The notes under the pieces are model-generated. The model ran no database searches. It was given only the letters and a program-made list of their open reading frames with translations, and was not told the origin of the DNA. From positions 79,756,373 through 79,820,372 of the forward strand of contig JBAIZL010000001.1 of the NCBI GenBank assembly GCA_036971475.1: 64,000 nucleotides of DNA, written 5' to 3'. This document shows positions 39,095 through 50,838 of the stretch, in pieces. This stretch comes from Prosapia bicincta (taxonomy: Eukaryota; Arthropoda; Insecta; Hemiptera; Cercopidae). Made by a program: the position numbers and the translations under genes. Each line of letters begins with the position of its first letter. The first letter of the stretch is position 1.

Positions 39095-40564
39095 GTGAGT
39101 GCAAAGTTTTTAATGGTGTTTTTTACGTTTTTCACCCCACTTCACTATACACTGCAAACTATATATCTTAAGTACCTTGTTTTTAATTGTAACATATCTT
39201 TCGTAGATTATTATTGTCGGAAAGAGTCATATTTGAAGTCATTCAATTTAACTTTATCAGAATATTTTTAAATACTTCATTTTAGTAAAACAACACTATG
39301 AGAGTTATTAAAAAAATTAGGTTAATTATTTTAAATATCGTCAATAATTATTGAAGTATAAACGAAATTCCCTCCAAGCAATAGTTCTAAGTTTCAAAAC
39401 TCTAATTTAATTTAAAGCAATTGTTTTCTTATTCAAGTTTAGCTTTAAAAAAAACAGTTATTAACTGTAATTTAAAATTATGCAGAAACAACTAATTATC
39501 TTTAAAAAGACAATGTGATCTGTTCTAAAATATCGAGTTATAAATATAGTAGTCGGTTTAATTTTTACGATGAAATCGTATTTTTCTTAAATACTTCTAA
39601 GAACAAGATTATATATATGAATAAAATTAGACTGTTATAAAAAAAAATAGGAAAATGGAGAGAAAAGGTTTACGATGTATACATACTGACACAATTTAAT
39701 TACTTGTAATTTAACACCTCACTACTCTACTTCTCTCTCTCTTTTAACTTCCCTCTTTCCCATTTATTCTCTAATATGATTCTACCATCTTCATTTTTTA
39801 TGTTAGTATTTAAAACACTTCTTGTTCTTAAAATATATAAATGTGATATTTAACAAAATTTGAAAATAACCTGAGTTTGCCTTATTTTATGGCTCATGCT
39901 AATATATTAAATGTTCTAAACTTCAAAGGACTATGCATAATAATAATTATGTATTTATAAAAACATATATAATAGAATTGTATATTTATACTTTTTCCTA
40001 TAAATATATTGATATTTATTACATCAATACAACTTATATTTTATCAATATTTTTACATTTATTTTACTGAATATTTATAGTAAAAGGTATCAATTTCTAA
40101 CATTAGTTTAGAACTGTTGATTGACCACAATTATATTGTGTTATTATATTTTTAATAGAAACTTTAACACAAATCGCTTTCATTTTTTTTTTTTTAATCG
40201 TGTAATTTATGTTACCGACTGATTTTTTAATTCGATTTCTGTGGTCGTGGGTAAATAGTGCATTACATATTCGATTCTTTTCATTAATTATAAGGGGAAA
40301 CTTTTGAAATCATTTTTAAGACAAACTGAATATAAATCTTATAAATATAATATTAAATAAGTAATTTTGGGTATTTAGTTAAATATAGTTCATTATAATT
40401 GATAGTAAATAATATAATTAAATTGATATACCAATTTAGCCATATAGTATTACAACTTAATTTCACGAGTAATGTAAAATGCTGACTTATAATTAATTTC
40501 CTACAGAAATAATTTTATGTATCCTATCCCTTGACAAAGCATTGCTTATAGTATCTATTATTGA
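39095..40564 (+). other. Intron B-C, first part
   Basis: AT-rich intron with a short pyrimidine-rich tract near 39720-39770. No gene is seen. Confidence 0.55.
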
Positions 40565-40855
40565 CAGGTTAATAGACGGAGGCTCGAAAAAACCTTAGCC
40601 TATAATTGGTCTTCAAGTTTAGAAAATAATCATATTTCTGTAACCTTAGACTTATGCGTACTATTAAACTCTACACCAACTAAAATAGATTATTATTCCC
40701 CCTATGTGAAAGATGACATTTTAGACGTGATAAAAAGACTGCACCAAAACACTGGGGACAGAGAGATGTTCTGTTGTCATGTCACTAGGACATTAGGGAT
40801 AAAGGATGTATGCCGCATGATAAACTTTACACTTCACATTAGTCATATGGATTAG
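40565..40855 (+). other. Unexplained open frame without a start codon
   Basis: A 96-codon stop-free frame runs from CAG at 40565 to TAG at 40853-40855. The first Met is only at codon 68. Upstream is TTATTGACAG, which could be a weak splice acceptor. The predicted peptide includes RRRLEKTLAYNWSSSLE, SPYVKDDILDVIKRLHQ and HVTRTLGIKDVCRMI. Local base composition is less AT-rich than the flanks. I do not recognise a family. It could be a decayed transposon fragment, a cryptic exon, or a chance frame: a few this long are expected by chance in 64 kb of AT-rich DNA. Confidence 0.25.
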
Positions 40856-41166
40856 AAGTGTTTTTGACACGACGAGAGGAGCAACAGATTTATCTCTTGT
40901 CTAATTGCAGCAGACTTTAAGGAGACAAGCTTTATCCTGACCTCATCAACTTTCTAAAGTAACAATTGTGCATAGTAAGAGACTCCATTTTAAACACTTT
41001 AAACACTCAAACATTGACTTACGGGTGGTTTGGCTTTATTTAGTTGACGGAAATTCATGAACACCGTCCCTTTTCTTGCATTAAAGAATTTGATAAAATT
41101 TTTATTACGTAAAATATATTTAGTAAATTTTGCGTTACTTGTACTTCCTTGAAAGATTCCTAGTAT

Positions 41167-41168
<2 letters not shown>

Positions 41169-41228
<60 letters not shown>

Positions 41229-41230
41229 GT
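41169..41230. repeat. (TA)n/(GTAT)n microsatellite
   Basis: About 24 TA units followed by three GTAT units and a further ATATGTG. Confidence 0.95.
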
Positions 41231-43837
41231 ATATGTGTTTGTATTATGTTAGACGTATTATATATATAAATATATAGACGTTCTTTAAACTATGCCTATT
41301 TTAGTTAAAATGCAAGGACATTGATTTACAATATGCTGTATATATGAAAAAGAGTTCATTAATGCCAGTAAATTCAATTCATCAGATCCGTTTCTTCTAT
41401 GAGAAAACCTGATGTAATTTACGGATTCGAAACTATTGGAGCGCCCTTTAAACTTTTATTAATCTTGTGAATACATTTACTCATCAATTGTTTCGGTGGA
41501 TGTTATGGAGATGTATATAATACATTTTGTAAATTGTTAAGTTAAATAAATTATAATCATGTAATTAATTCTCATTTAGTTCAGGCCAAATATAGATAAA
41601 TATAAATACAAAAATATTTTATACTTATTGTGTTCTGTTAAAGTTCTGAATATGAGACAATATAATAGCTTGGCAGGACCGACGTCACGTTTAGCACTCG
41701 AAACTTAGCCGTGCTCAACGGAATATTTCACGAGCGAAACAAAATAACTTTATAAAAGTTTGTGTTGAGGTTTGGGTATTGTTAGAATTACTCAGTTTTA
41801 CATACATTTTATAAAATATTTTATTTGTCACCAAAAGTTATTACAAAAATATATTTTGAAAGCATTCCATTTCCCGATGATATAATTATGCCTTTGTTCT
41901 CCCATTGTATTATTGGACAATATGATATTGCCAAATGTTGGGTTACACATCGCAATTTTAAAACAAAATATTTAAGGGAAAGAGTTCAATTGTTTTCTCC
42001 CAACTCCATTATCATTCGAAAACTAACATTTTTTAACGCTTGCTTATAAAAATAAGACCTGGCTTTATTTTCTCTCTGTGTTTCTATTTTTGTTTTGCTT
42101 TTATTTCAACTATATAATTATTGAAAGGTGTCGCCAAACGGTTTTCCACATCTCTGCCAGTATGAGTCATATTAGCATTACGTTATTCGTAACTGTAACA
42201 TTGCTGTTCTGTCGTTGTAGGTAAATCTCTCCATTGCTACTTTGCTTAGTGCTTAATGAATAAACGTCCGCGAGATAATATTTAGAATACTTCAATATTA
42301 TCTCTGTTATGATAGATTATCGTCTAAGACACTTGACGTACATTATTGTAAACAAACTTCGCCTACCAACATCAAGTACTACTGACCAAGGCAGCTAGAA
42401 GGGTTGTAATACAACTACTTCTCTCTTATTCCTTCACCAAACTAGTAGAAAAAGGTGTAAGCTGTGAAGGGATATACATGTTTACGTTAAACTTATAATT
42501 TACTCTTTTAACAACAGCAACCATTTGTGACATAAAATTATGTATTTCTTTCTGTAAAGTTTCTATAATAGAAACGTACATAGCTAAGGTTTACGTTTTA
42601 TTGGAATAAATTAAAAATGTCTTGAAAAATAATATTATTGCAAAACTTGTATGACCTCTACAACCGTTTTTTGAAGTTTATGACAAGCTAGTCAATCAAC
42701 GGTAGCCGGTTTCTAAACAACATACAAAAGGTATCTTTCACTTCTTACCTAGAATGTAATATTTCTGAACTAATTGTGTTTATTTTCTTACGTTATTTTT
42801 TGTCAGATGTAATAGAAGAAAATTCCTTCTTTCAATCTCTCATTACTCGTAAAGTTCCCGTTTGTAAAAACAAACACGAGAAACAAATAAAAGATTTGTT
42901 GTGTGCAGGCAATATCTCAATAGTAAAACACTAAGAAAGGCTTAAAAGTTACAACAATGTTTCATATATTTGATCTCAGTTTATATTATGGAAATCGAGC
43001 TAATGATTTTCTTCTGTTCACGTCTTGTGAGATTTAACTGAAGAGTTACACGGTCACATTTATTGTTGTGCGAAGATTAAGATATATTTTCATTATTTAT
43101 TTAATGAGCTTGTTTCGGTTCAAAATATCGTGCTTTAATCAGACACTATTCTGCCGCATTAATAATTGTGACATTATTAATGACCATTGTCATTTATTGC
43201 AAATAATAATAAATGAACAAAATGCTCTTCAGTTATTCTCAGAAAATATTATATTACAATTTTATATTAGATGCATTTATGGAGAAGTGGAATAAGAACG
43301 TTAAAGAACGATTTAAAGAGCGTAAAGAACAAAAAGACGATTTTAGACTGTTGTTTTATAGATAGTAATATTCCCCAAACTAGGGGACGCGAAGACAGAT
43401 CAGTGTAGGCCTGAGACCAGTTTGAAAGTAGTAAGATAAAGTCTCATTTAGTTAAAATTCAAGCAAACAATTTATCTGAATTTAAAACTAAATTTACACC
43501 ACTGATTTTTTTAATAGGTAATTTTATTGACCTATTACCTAATGAAGTCAAGATGCCTAATTAAAAAAAATAATAGTAGGAAGGTGTCGCAAAAAACGAA
43601 TCAAAAAAACATTTTCACTATTTGTTGAAATAAAAACCAAATATAGAAAGAAACTTGATGTTGCTAATTACTTGCATTGTGCCTTCACTAAAATACATCT
43701 AATAGGAATGCCAGTGAAAAAAATGCAAGCTCATCCATCTCGCTAACAGATTTCCCTCTTATCAGTTGAACTTAAGCTTGCGAATCAAAACTTTATCATG
43801 TTTCTTATGAAAGTACGTGTAAATAAATAAACTGTTT

Positions 43838-43841
<4 letters not shown>
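41231..43841 (+). other. Intron B-C, middle part
   Basis: Non-repetitive AT-rich DNA. Short frames at 41825-42049 and 43068-43295 were read and show no known motif. Confidence 0.5.
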
Positions 43842-43894
<53 letters not shown>

Positions 43895-43910
43895 ATATAT
43901 ATATGTATGC

Positions 43911-43984
<74 letters not shown>

Positions 43985-44043
43985 ATATCCCACGCCCTCT
44001 CCACTTTGCACAATAAATAAATGGTATGGGTGTATGAAAAAGT

Positions 44044-44098
<55 letters not shown>
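43842..44098. repeat. Compound (TA)n tracts around a short unique segment
   Basis: TA tracts occupy about 43842-43905, 43914-43988 and 44049-44097. Between them (43989-44048) is a unique segment containing CCCACGCCC. The right flank has GGGCGTGGG at 44099-44107, the reverse complement of that word, so both may belong to the hAT remnant below. Confidence 0.9.
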
Positions 44099-44100
<2 letters not shown>

Positions 44101-44120
44101 GCGTGGGATGCATGTCGTAC

Positions 44121-44141
44121 CAAAAAGTTTGGGAACCCCTG
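44121..44141 (-). mobile_element. hAT transposon terminal inverted repeat, solo end
   Basis: AAAAAGTTTGGGAACCCCTG at 44122-44141 reads on the minus strand as a typical hAT (Charlie/Buster-like) terminus beginning CAGGGG. The next eight bases (TTCTAGAC, 44142-44149) would be the target duplication. No matching left terminus was found upstream. That region is now mostly TA repeat, so the element is truncated or the partner has decayed. Confidence 0.55.
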
Positions 44142-44163
44142 TTCTAGACTGTATCGTTGAAAG

Positions 44164-45443
44164 CACAAATAAATACATATTATTAAAGCAAGCAAACTAA
44201 AGTGTAGACAACGCGACTGCGATTTTACAAATATAATAGACATCAATGTATTATTTGGTTTACTGTACTTAGCGGGTTATTTTAAAGGCAGTCATTTGAA
44301 TGTAGAGGATTTATGGGCCAACGACAGAGATACTCCAAAACGATTTCGAATGTGTGTGTCTCTACATAGGTTTAGATTTGTATTCCAAGTTTTAGGTTTT
44401 GACCATTTAGTTACTAGTGGTGAAAGAAAGAAGATTGGAAAATTAGCATCCATAAGACATTTTTTCTACAAGTTTGTAAATAATTGCCAAACTTGCTAGT
44501 GTATAGTAAACAATACATTCCTAGTGAGCCAGGAAAATATGGCATTTAATCATTCTATGCTAAAATGTATTATACAGTTAATCTGGAAATATATGCCGGA
44601 AAACAGCCTGATGGACCACACCGCGTTAGTAACAGCCCTAGTGATGTTGTTTTGCGACCTATCGATTGTTTTGCTAATTCTGGAAGAAATGTTACCACTG
44701 ACAGTTGGTTTATAAGCTACTAAATTGTCACAGAACTTTTGAAAAAAAGGACCAAACATTTTGGTACGATTCGTAAAAATAAAAAAGAAATCCACCCCGA
44801 GTATATAGCACGCAAAGCAATGTATTTGAAGTTGGCTAAATTTGGGTTCCATGAATTCATCACCCTTGTTTCTTACAAGCAAAAAATTAATAAAAGAGTA
44901 ATTTCTTTGCCTCTACATAGCGAAACCAGTGTTGATTCTTACACAGGCGATAATAAAAACTGGAAATTGTAACGTTTTACAATGCTACGAAGTACGGCGT
45001 AGACATGGTAGGCAAAATGATTGTCCTATATAGTTGTGCAAGTAATACAAGAAGGTGGCCATTAGTCAATTTTTATAGCTTGATAAATACTGCTGGTATA
45101 AATAGACAAATAATATATAATTATAATAATAGAAACAACAAAACTTAAAAAAGGAGACATTAATACGGCAGTTAGACTTATCATTACAGACGACTACGTA
45201 AAACTACGCGTGAATACAAATAATATACCAAGACATTTGAAAAAAGCCGTATATATTGAAAACAAATATGAATATTTAAGTGTTATAATCAGTAAAAGTG
45301 TTAATGAAGAGCCTTTTGGCTGTAAAAGGTGTCCTATTTGTGCGTGAAAAGAAAACAGAATGACACGTAACTTTTGCCACAAGTGTTAAAAGTTTATTTG
45401 CTTGAAACATGGAAAATTAATACGTGGGGATTGTGTTTCTTAA
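44164..45443 (+). pseudogene. piggyBac-family transposase pseudogene
   Basis: This is the remains of a DDD transposase of the piggyBac (TTAA cut-and-paste) family, in at least three frames with stops. Blocks in order: [14 protein letters not shown] and HLNVEDLW (about 44240-44330); RRKID-like ERKKIGKLASIR then FVNNCQ (44420-44490); QYIPSEPGKYG to GRNVTTDSWFISY in one frame (44512-44719) with the second catalytic Asp in TTDSW; GTIRKNKKEIHPE; FGFHEFITLVSYK; VTFYNATKYGVDMVGK (about 44970) with the third catalytic Asp; and SNTRRWPLVNFY. The C terminus keeps the Cys/His-rich zinc domain (CKRCPIC..NFCHKC..FICLKH), broken by two stops. About 25 residues carrying the first catalytic Asp are deleted between NCQ and QYIPS, and the second D of the usual DVVD-type motif is Gly. 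It is inactive. It lies inside the cadherin intron in sense orientation. Confidence 0.9.
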
Positions 45444-45724
45444 CACTGTTTGCGTGACTTTTATTTCTTTATTGGTTAATATAATTAAGCATTTATATCT
45501 CAAAGTTACATATTTTTAATCAATTTAATCAAGGACATTATAAGACTTTAAGAATATACATGTAATGTAGGAAATAGTTATGCAAAATGATTTTGTTTTT
45601 TTTGTATCCATTGTGATTTTTCTGCATAAATTAGGCTTTAAAAGTGATGAAAATCATAATAGCTTAAAACATTATTAATACATATTTTGCTACAAATTAC
45701 AAGTATTATTAATTGTTTGCCGGA

Positions 45725-45745
45725 GTGGCGTCTAGTAGACGCCAC
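45725..45745. repeat. Perfect 8-bp hairpin at piggyBac 3' region
   Basis: GTGGCGTC (45725-45732) pairs with GACGCCAC (45738-45745) around TAGTA. It is preceded by TTTGCCGG. Short GC-rich palindromes of this type occur in the subterminal regions of piggyBac-like elements, and this one lies 280 bases past the transposase remnant, so it probably marks the 3' end region. A flanking TTAA could not be assigned with confidence. Confidence 0.5.
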
Positions 45746-45799
45746 ATTACTATACACGTCTGTCTGTTATTCGCGACTACTGCAGTGTTAAAACCTTTT

Positions 45800-47296
45800 G
45801 TAATAAACATTTTGTTAGCAAAACATACATTATGGTTTTTTTACTATTTTATTTTCTTTAAAATCAATGTTTTTTTTTTTTGTTTATAACCCACATTGTT
45901 GTGCTCTATTGGTGTTATTGTAATGTCCTAGGTAACGTTTTGCCTGCAGCTTCATCACATGCACTTGTAGACATACCCTCAAAGGCAACATCAGCCTGTA
46001 TGAGCTTTAGTCTTTTGGCGTTTCAAACACTTTTTGGGATGAAAATAAAACATTTATTTAGTTTCATACAAATTTATGAAAATTTCCGAACTCCAAATAC
46101 CTAAGTCTAACAGCTGTTTTAGTCTACAATTAGAGGTTATGTAGTGGATGTCTCTATACACACACATATACAGTATCAGTCCAGTAACCAGAGAGTTACG
46201 GTTGTCAGTGAAATTACACGAGTATTCGCATTTTTCCACTTTAATGATCCACGTATCAAATAAATTGTTTTTTATTCAGTAAAAATTATGTTCAAAGGCT
46301 TTTATAATGCTATTGCTTTCACTGCCGTAAAAAGGTTTTGAATGCTTATTGTGAACACTTTGCTCAATTTATTTCCTTCACCAAAAGACTTCATTATGTA
46401 CAAATAATTTAATAAATATTGTAATACTTGTGTAATCCTAGATTTTGTACCAATAATAACTTAACAAGCACCAGTGATTGCAAAAATAAAATAATCAAAA
46501 TACGATTTATTAAAACAGTTTTGAATTTTAAAAAGATAAAACGCTTGAATATAGAAAGTCTGGTTACATAAATCAAGATAGAAAACTTGATGAAAACAGA
46601 CGATAAAGAAACGCCATGCCCCTTATCTTATTTTCGAATGAAAATCTAATTAAATGACGCCAATGCATAGCCTTCCTTGAACTTTTCCCTCCCCTTTCTT
46701 AATCTATTTATGTCTCAAGCTTCTGCAGAAGTTCTCTAATTTTATTAAAATAAATATCCATGGACTCTAAATACTTGGAAACATACTCTCTGAATAGGAT
46801 CTTCAAATTAAAGGAAGAAACTTGATTCTGCTTCCAACTAACAGAACCAACACTTTGTTATTAACAGTGTCTCTTTCTTTGTATTTAATATAATATATTT
46901 GTCTTTAGTGTTTCAAAACACGAGCAGAGCGAATCTAATTTGAAACTTCTAATCTAACCTAAATTATATAGTAATATTATTGTTTCTATTAACTTTAGTA
47001 CAATTTTCAACGTATGTTATGTTACTTTGAGTATTATGGTAGTTACCTTCTTATGTTTTAAGATAGTTATTGCAATATAAATGTTAGGGCTTTTAAATAT
47101 CTAGGTTATGTTCAACTAAAATCCTTATTTTAAATAACCTTTATACAGTTATTAATAGAATGTGCTAAAATGATAACAAAATAAACGACCCCATAATTTC
47201 CATTTATGTTTCAGAGATGTTAAGGAAATGGAATACAATTATTGTGACAATGATATAAAGACCCGGTTTTTCAATTCCTTCTTTTATTTCATTATC

Positions 47297-47299
<3 letters not shown>
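45800..47299 (+). other. Intron B-C, nothing recognised
   Basis: AT-rich DNA. A 74-codon frame ending at 46104 shows no family motif. No repeats beyond short homopolymers. Confidence 0.5.

Positions 47300-47352
<53 letters not shown>
47300..47352. repeat. (TA)n microsatellite
   Basis: About 26 TA units abutting the left arm of the next fold-back element. Confidence 0.95.
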
Positions 47353-47358
<6 letters not shown>

Positions 47359-47468
47359 CAACATAGGTTATTCAAATACAAGAATATTTATTATTATATT
47401 GTACAGGTTATTCTTGTATTTGAATAACCTATGTTGTTTTAAATTATTAAACAAGAAAACGTATTTTA
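47353..47468 (+). mobile_element. Fold-back element, subfamily B, core-less
   Basis: Two perfect 32-bp arms (47353-47384 and 47411-47442) flank a 26-base loop. Arm sequence (ACAACATAGGTTATTCAAAT and onward) matches the outer arms of the element at 55003-55236. It lacks the CTGATGA...GAAA core, so it looks like an internally deleted derivative. The asymmetric tail 47443-47468 (ATTAAACAAGAAAACGTAT) is identical to the reverse complement of the left tail of the 55-kb copy, which fixes the orientation as plus. (TA)n lies on both sides. Confidence 0.8.

Positions 47469-47515
<47 letters not shown>
47469..47515. repeat. (TA)n microsatellite
   Basis: TA repeat immediately right of the fold-back tail. 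Confidence 0.95.
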
Positions 47516-47517
<2 letters not shown>

Positions 47518-47548
47518 AGTAGCAATTTGCATTCAACATATGTGTTTC

Positions 47549-47558
47549 ACACACACAC

Positions 47559-47597
<39 letters not shown>

Positions 47598-47608
47598 TGT
47601 GTGTGTTC
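47549..47608. repeat. Self-complementary (CA)n-CGCG-(TG)n tract
   Basis: A CA run passes through CGCG into a TG run of similar and greater length, making a perfect alternating purine-pyrimidine palindrome at its left side. The rest is ordinary (TG)n. Confidence 0.9.
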
Positions 47609-49415
47609 TATGGTAAAGTTTTTAGTATGCGCATACAAACTTGGTTACAATGACCTTGCTTGCTGCCTATTTTTTTTTTTATTAAAAAAATATGACAAAG
47701 TTAACGATATGCTCTACTGAATAAAAGTAACCAATCAAAGTTTAGCTATCGTAGAAAACCTTGGTCATTAGACATTTATAGATTGTTTAATAATATTTTA
47801 AAAAATTGTTGTTACAATAAAGGATAACTAAAATGTGCGAGAACATGATTGTGGCTAAATAATGAAGTGACAAATCTTATACTTAATTTTACCTATTTTT
47901 TTTTTCTTTAAATATAGAGATAAAGACATCTTAAAAAAAATACACAAAACTTGCCGACGTACATTTTCTTAAATCATTGGCTTTAAATTTTCTGAACAAC
48001 GGAGAAGAATTTAGGTACCTTGAGATATTAGTAACTGAATCTCCGATACCGCTACTCAGGTCCATGACGTAACCTCTACGACCAGGTTTATGTGAAGTCA
48101 GTAGCGTGAGCTGAATGGTTATGAGTTTATCAGTTCGAGTCATTGAGTAAATAAAAACATTGCGTACGAATGTGTTAACACTAAGCAAGGTAATGCATAT
48201 TCGTTGCCATCTTTAACATTCTTTACGAAGTACGTTTTAACATATATTATAATATAAATACTTCCATAAGCAAGTGCTATAGAGTAACACTTATTTTGTG
48301 TCTGAATCAGAACGGACGTTTCAGAAATTGTGTCATTATTACCAACGTCATAATTACGGTCCGAGTTGATAATGGTGGACTTTTCCCGATTTCATCCGTT
48401 TTTATTTAGACAAAACGTTAGCCTACTCTAGTTTCAATTTTGATATTTGTACGACTAGATACTAGGAAACTAGTGATAAAGTGTAATCAAGGTGTAATCA
48501 AATGAAAAATCATGACGTCAGATCTACGTGACGTGAACTATCCGTAGGTTGTACTCCAAATGGCAATCATAGTCTTGAAGAGAACGATATTTTACATAGT
48601 TTCTACGTTCTATAACAATATATCTTATAGAGCTCTTTTTGAATTATTAAAAAAAACCGCAGAACCTAGTGGGATTGATTTATAATATGCAGACTGTTTA
48701 CTAGCAATATGTTTTCTTATCAGTATCCATATTTGACACAATTTATTCGTTATTCGTAAACTATTTTTATAAAATTTCAATTTTTTTTTAATATTCAATT
48801 TTTTTCATTAGTTTTAATTTTGGTAAGGCTACCTAATTATATACAATCTAACCAAATATTAAAGACCTCCATGAAACCATTTAAACAATATTTTATAAAA
48901 TATTAAATTTAAATTATTTGTTTAGATTACTAGTAACTAGTTAGATTATTAGGGCAATAAACGCTTTATTGGTCTTCTTATCAACAGGATTACTTTTCGT
49001 AATATCTGCAAGTGCAGTCGTGATGAAAATTTAGTTTACTTTTTAGATTTGCTTCCATTTTAAAGTTATTACAATGACTTTACACGACGCAGCTATAGAA
49101 ACTCAATGTTATTATTTCAGCTCTGGTTTAAATAACTTAAGAAACGGTGAAATTAAACTTATGTAAAAGTTATTGGTAAATATTTTACAAAAAAGGTATT
49201 AGTATAGTTAAATATAATAAAACAAAATGTCTTTTGTGGCGTATAACCATTTAACTATACAAAGATATTATTAATAAATATAGATTTACAAATAAATTTA
49301 AAAACGCAATTTTGACACAGGGAAAGAATAAAATAATTAGTATATTGGTAAAATTTATCAATTGAAGTAGAATGAAGCATGAGATACCCATCATTTCGGC
49401 AGCACTTGGAGCAAA
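47609..49415 (+). other. Intron B-C, late part
   Basis: AT-rich non-repetitive intron. The minus-strand frame 47931-48188 has no recognised motif. Confidence 0.5.
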
Positions 49416-49534
49416 ATAGGAGGGGAAGGGAGGTACGAGAAGGGTTTTAAAAGTAGGAGAGGTAGGGGAATGGGTAGTGGAGGTAGGTATAAAGGCGGGA
49501 GGAGAGGAGAGGGCAAGGGAAGAAGTTGAAGAGA
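49416..49534 (+). other. Purine-rich (G/A) tract upstream of exon C
   Basis: About 118 bases are almost all G and A on the sense strand, with many runs of three or four G (for example GGAGGGGAAGGGAGG). It stands out sharply from the AT-rich surroundings and ends about 190 bases before the exon C acceptor. G-runs in introns can bind splicing factors of the hnRNP H/F class; a role here is inference. Confidence 0.7.
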
Positions 49535-49727
49535 CTCCTATGTGAAATTTATGCTATAATATTTTCCCGGCTTCAAATATAGTAACTGGATAAGGGCTAT
49601 GAATAGCGTTCTGTAACATTTTGTAACCCAAAAACATCAGTTTTCAACCCTATTAGTGTTTTGCTTTTAAAGTTTTTTTACTATTTGTTTTATATCACAT
49701 AACATAAGTATTTATTTTTTTTTACAG

Positions 49728-49786
49728 GGTTGTTGACGACTACGTCACCTTTAGACAGAGAAGCCCAAGCGGAACACACTTTGGAG
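49728..49786 (+). CDS. Fat/Fat-like cadherin, internal exon C
   Basis: This is a 59-base exon after a long T-rich acceptor ending TTTTTACAG, with donor GTGAGT after GAG. GG completes the Gly codon begun by the last G of exon B, and 19 codons follow: LLTTTSPLDREAQAEHTLE. Together with exon B this gives ..YISPTTG-LLTTTSPLDREAQ, the classic end of the FxIxxxTGxIxTxxxLDRE block in a cadherin repeat, with the calcium-binding LDRE intact. It ends in phase 0, so the next exon should begin with a Val codon continuing ..TLEV. No such exon was found in the remaining 14 kb. Confidence 0.92.
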
Positions 49787-50838
49787 GTGAGTATTCTTCA
49801 TGCGAACATTTTTTGTCTTAGAAAATACTTACATGCTACTCCTTTTTGCATGTTTAGACTCAACCGAATACATTGCAATATGTATAGGCTTTCTAATACA
49901 ATAAGCTAGTGCATTTCACCTTCCTAAATAATCTATACAAGGTTTGACCTGGTAGTAACATTTAAAACTTCAAGGGAAATTCAAAGAGACTAAGGGCAAT
50001 ATATGGCCACAATACAAGAATAATAATATACAACTAATTTAATTTCTTACTTTTAAATCGATAAGTTCATTTTGAGGACCAGGTTATCATCAGAAGTATA
50101 AATACATACCTTATCTGGTAAATAAATTCATCTGTAATACCTTCCAGAGAGGGTAGTTCCGGAAGATAGACTGGAAACTAATATGAACCACTAAAACAAA
50201 TACTGAAAATTATTCACAGATTTATCTAATTTAAATGCTTAGAACTAAAGGCTTGTTGACAAAATGTAGGTAGAAAATCATGTAGGCAGAGCCTTGTAAG
50301 AAATAACAAGGTCTATAGGCCTACAACAAGATATAACAAGGTCTAACAAGAAAATACTAGATTTTCATTTTCAAAAACAACAATTCTTCTGCAAGAAATA
50401 TTGGGTGTACGAGACAACTTTATACATTTTTTTTAAAATTCATCCTCTGCTATAGCGGTTTTATGATTGCTATATGGCACAACGGTCGTTGTTCTTAAGA
50501 TTAATTTTTAAAAATTCCGTTCATCGTCCAACCACGTCCATACACGTTGTAGATACATTTACAATAGTTCTCTGTTTAGTATCAACCCAATTTATATGAC
50601 AACTATCTTGAAGTTGAAATTATGAATTTGGTTCTGAAAATTTAACTAGGACTATTTGAATAGTCCCGGTATAGACCACGGATAAGCTAAGTAGGAGAAT
50701 AGGATAGGCCAAGATAGGTCCAGATTTAGGCATATAGTTTTTAAAAGGGGACAAATTGTTCTGACGGATTACAGAACTAGCTATACTCATAGTTCATAAA
50801 TATATGTTCCCATTCTATTATAATTTATAGATGTAAAT
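49787..50838 (+). other. Intron downstream of exon C, first part
   Basis: AT-rich, non-repetitive intron sequence with no recognised gene. Confidence 0.55.

Noticed and set aside
38725..39171. Whole 148-codon frame as one coding exon
   Set aside because: A strong acceptor at 38887-38889 and donor GTGAGT at 39095 define exon B, and only that part has cadherin motifs. The ends of the frame are intron read-through.
44550..44882. Minus-strand 110-codon frame
   Set aside because: It is the antisense shadow of the piggyBac remnant on the plus strand.
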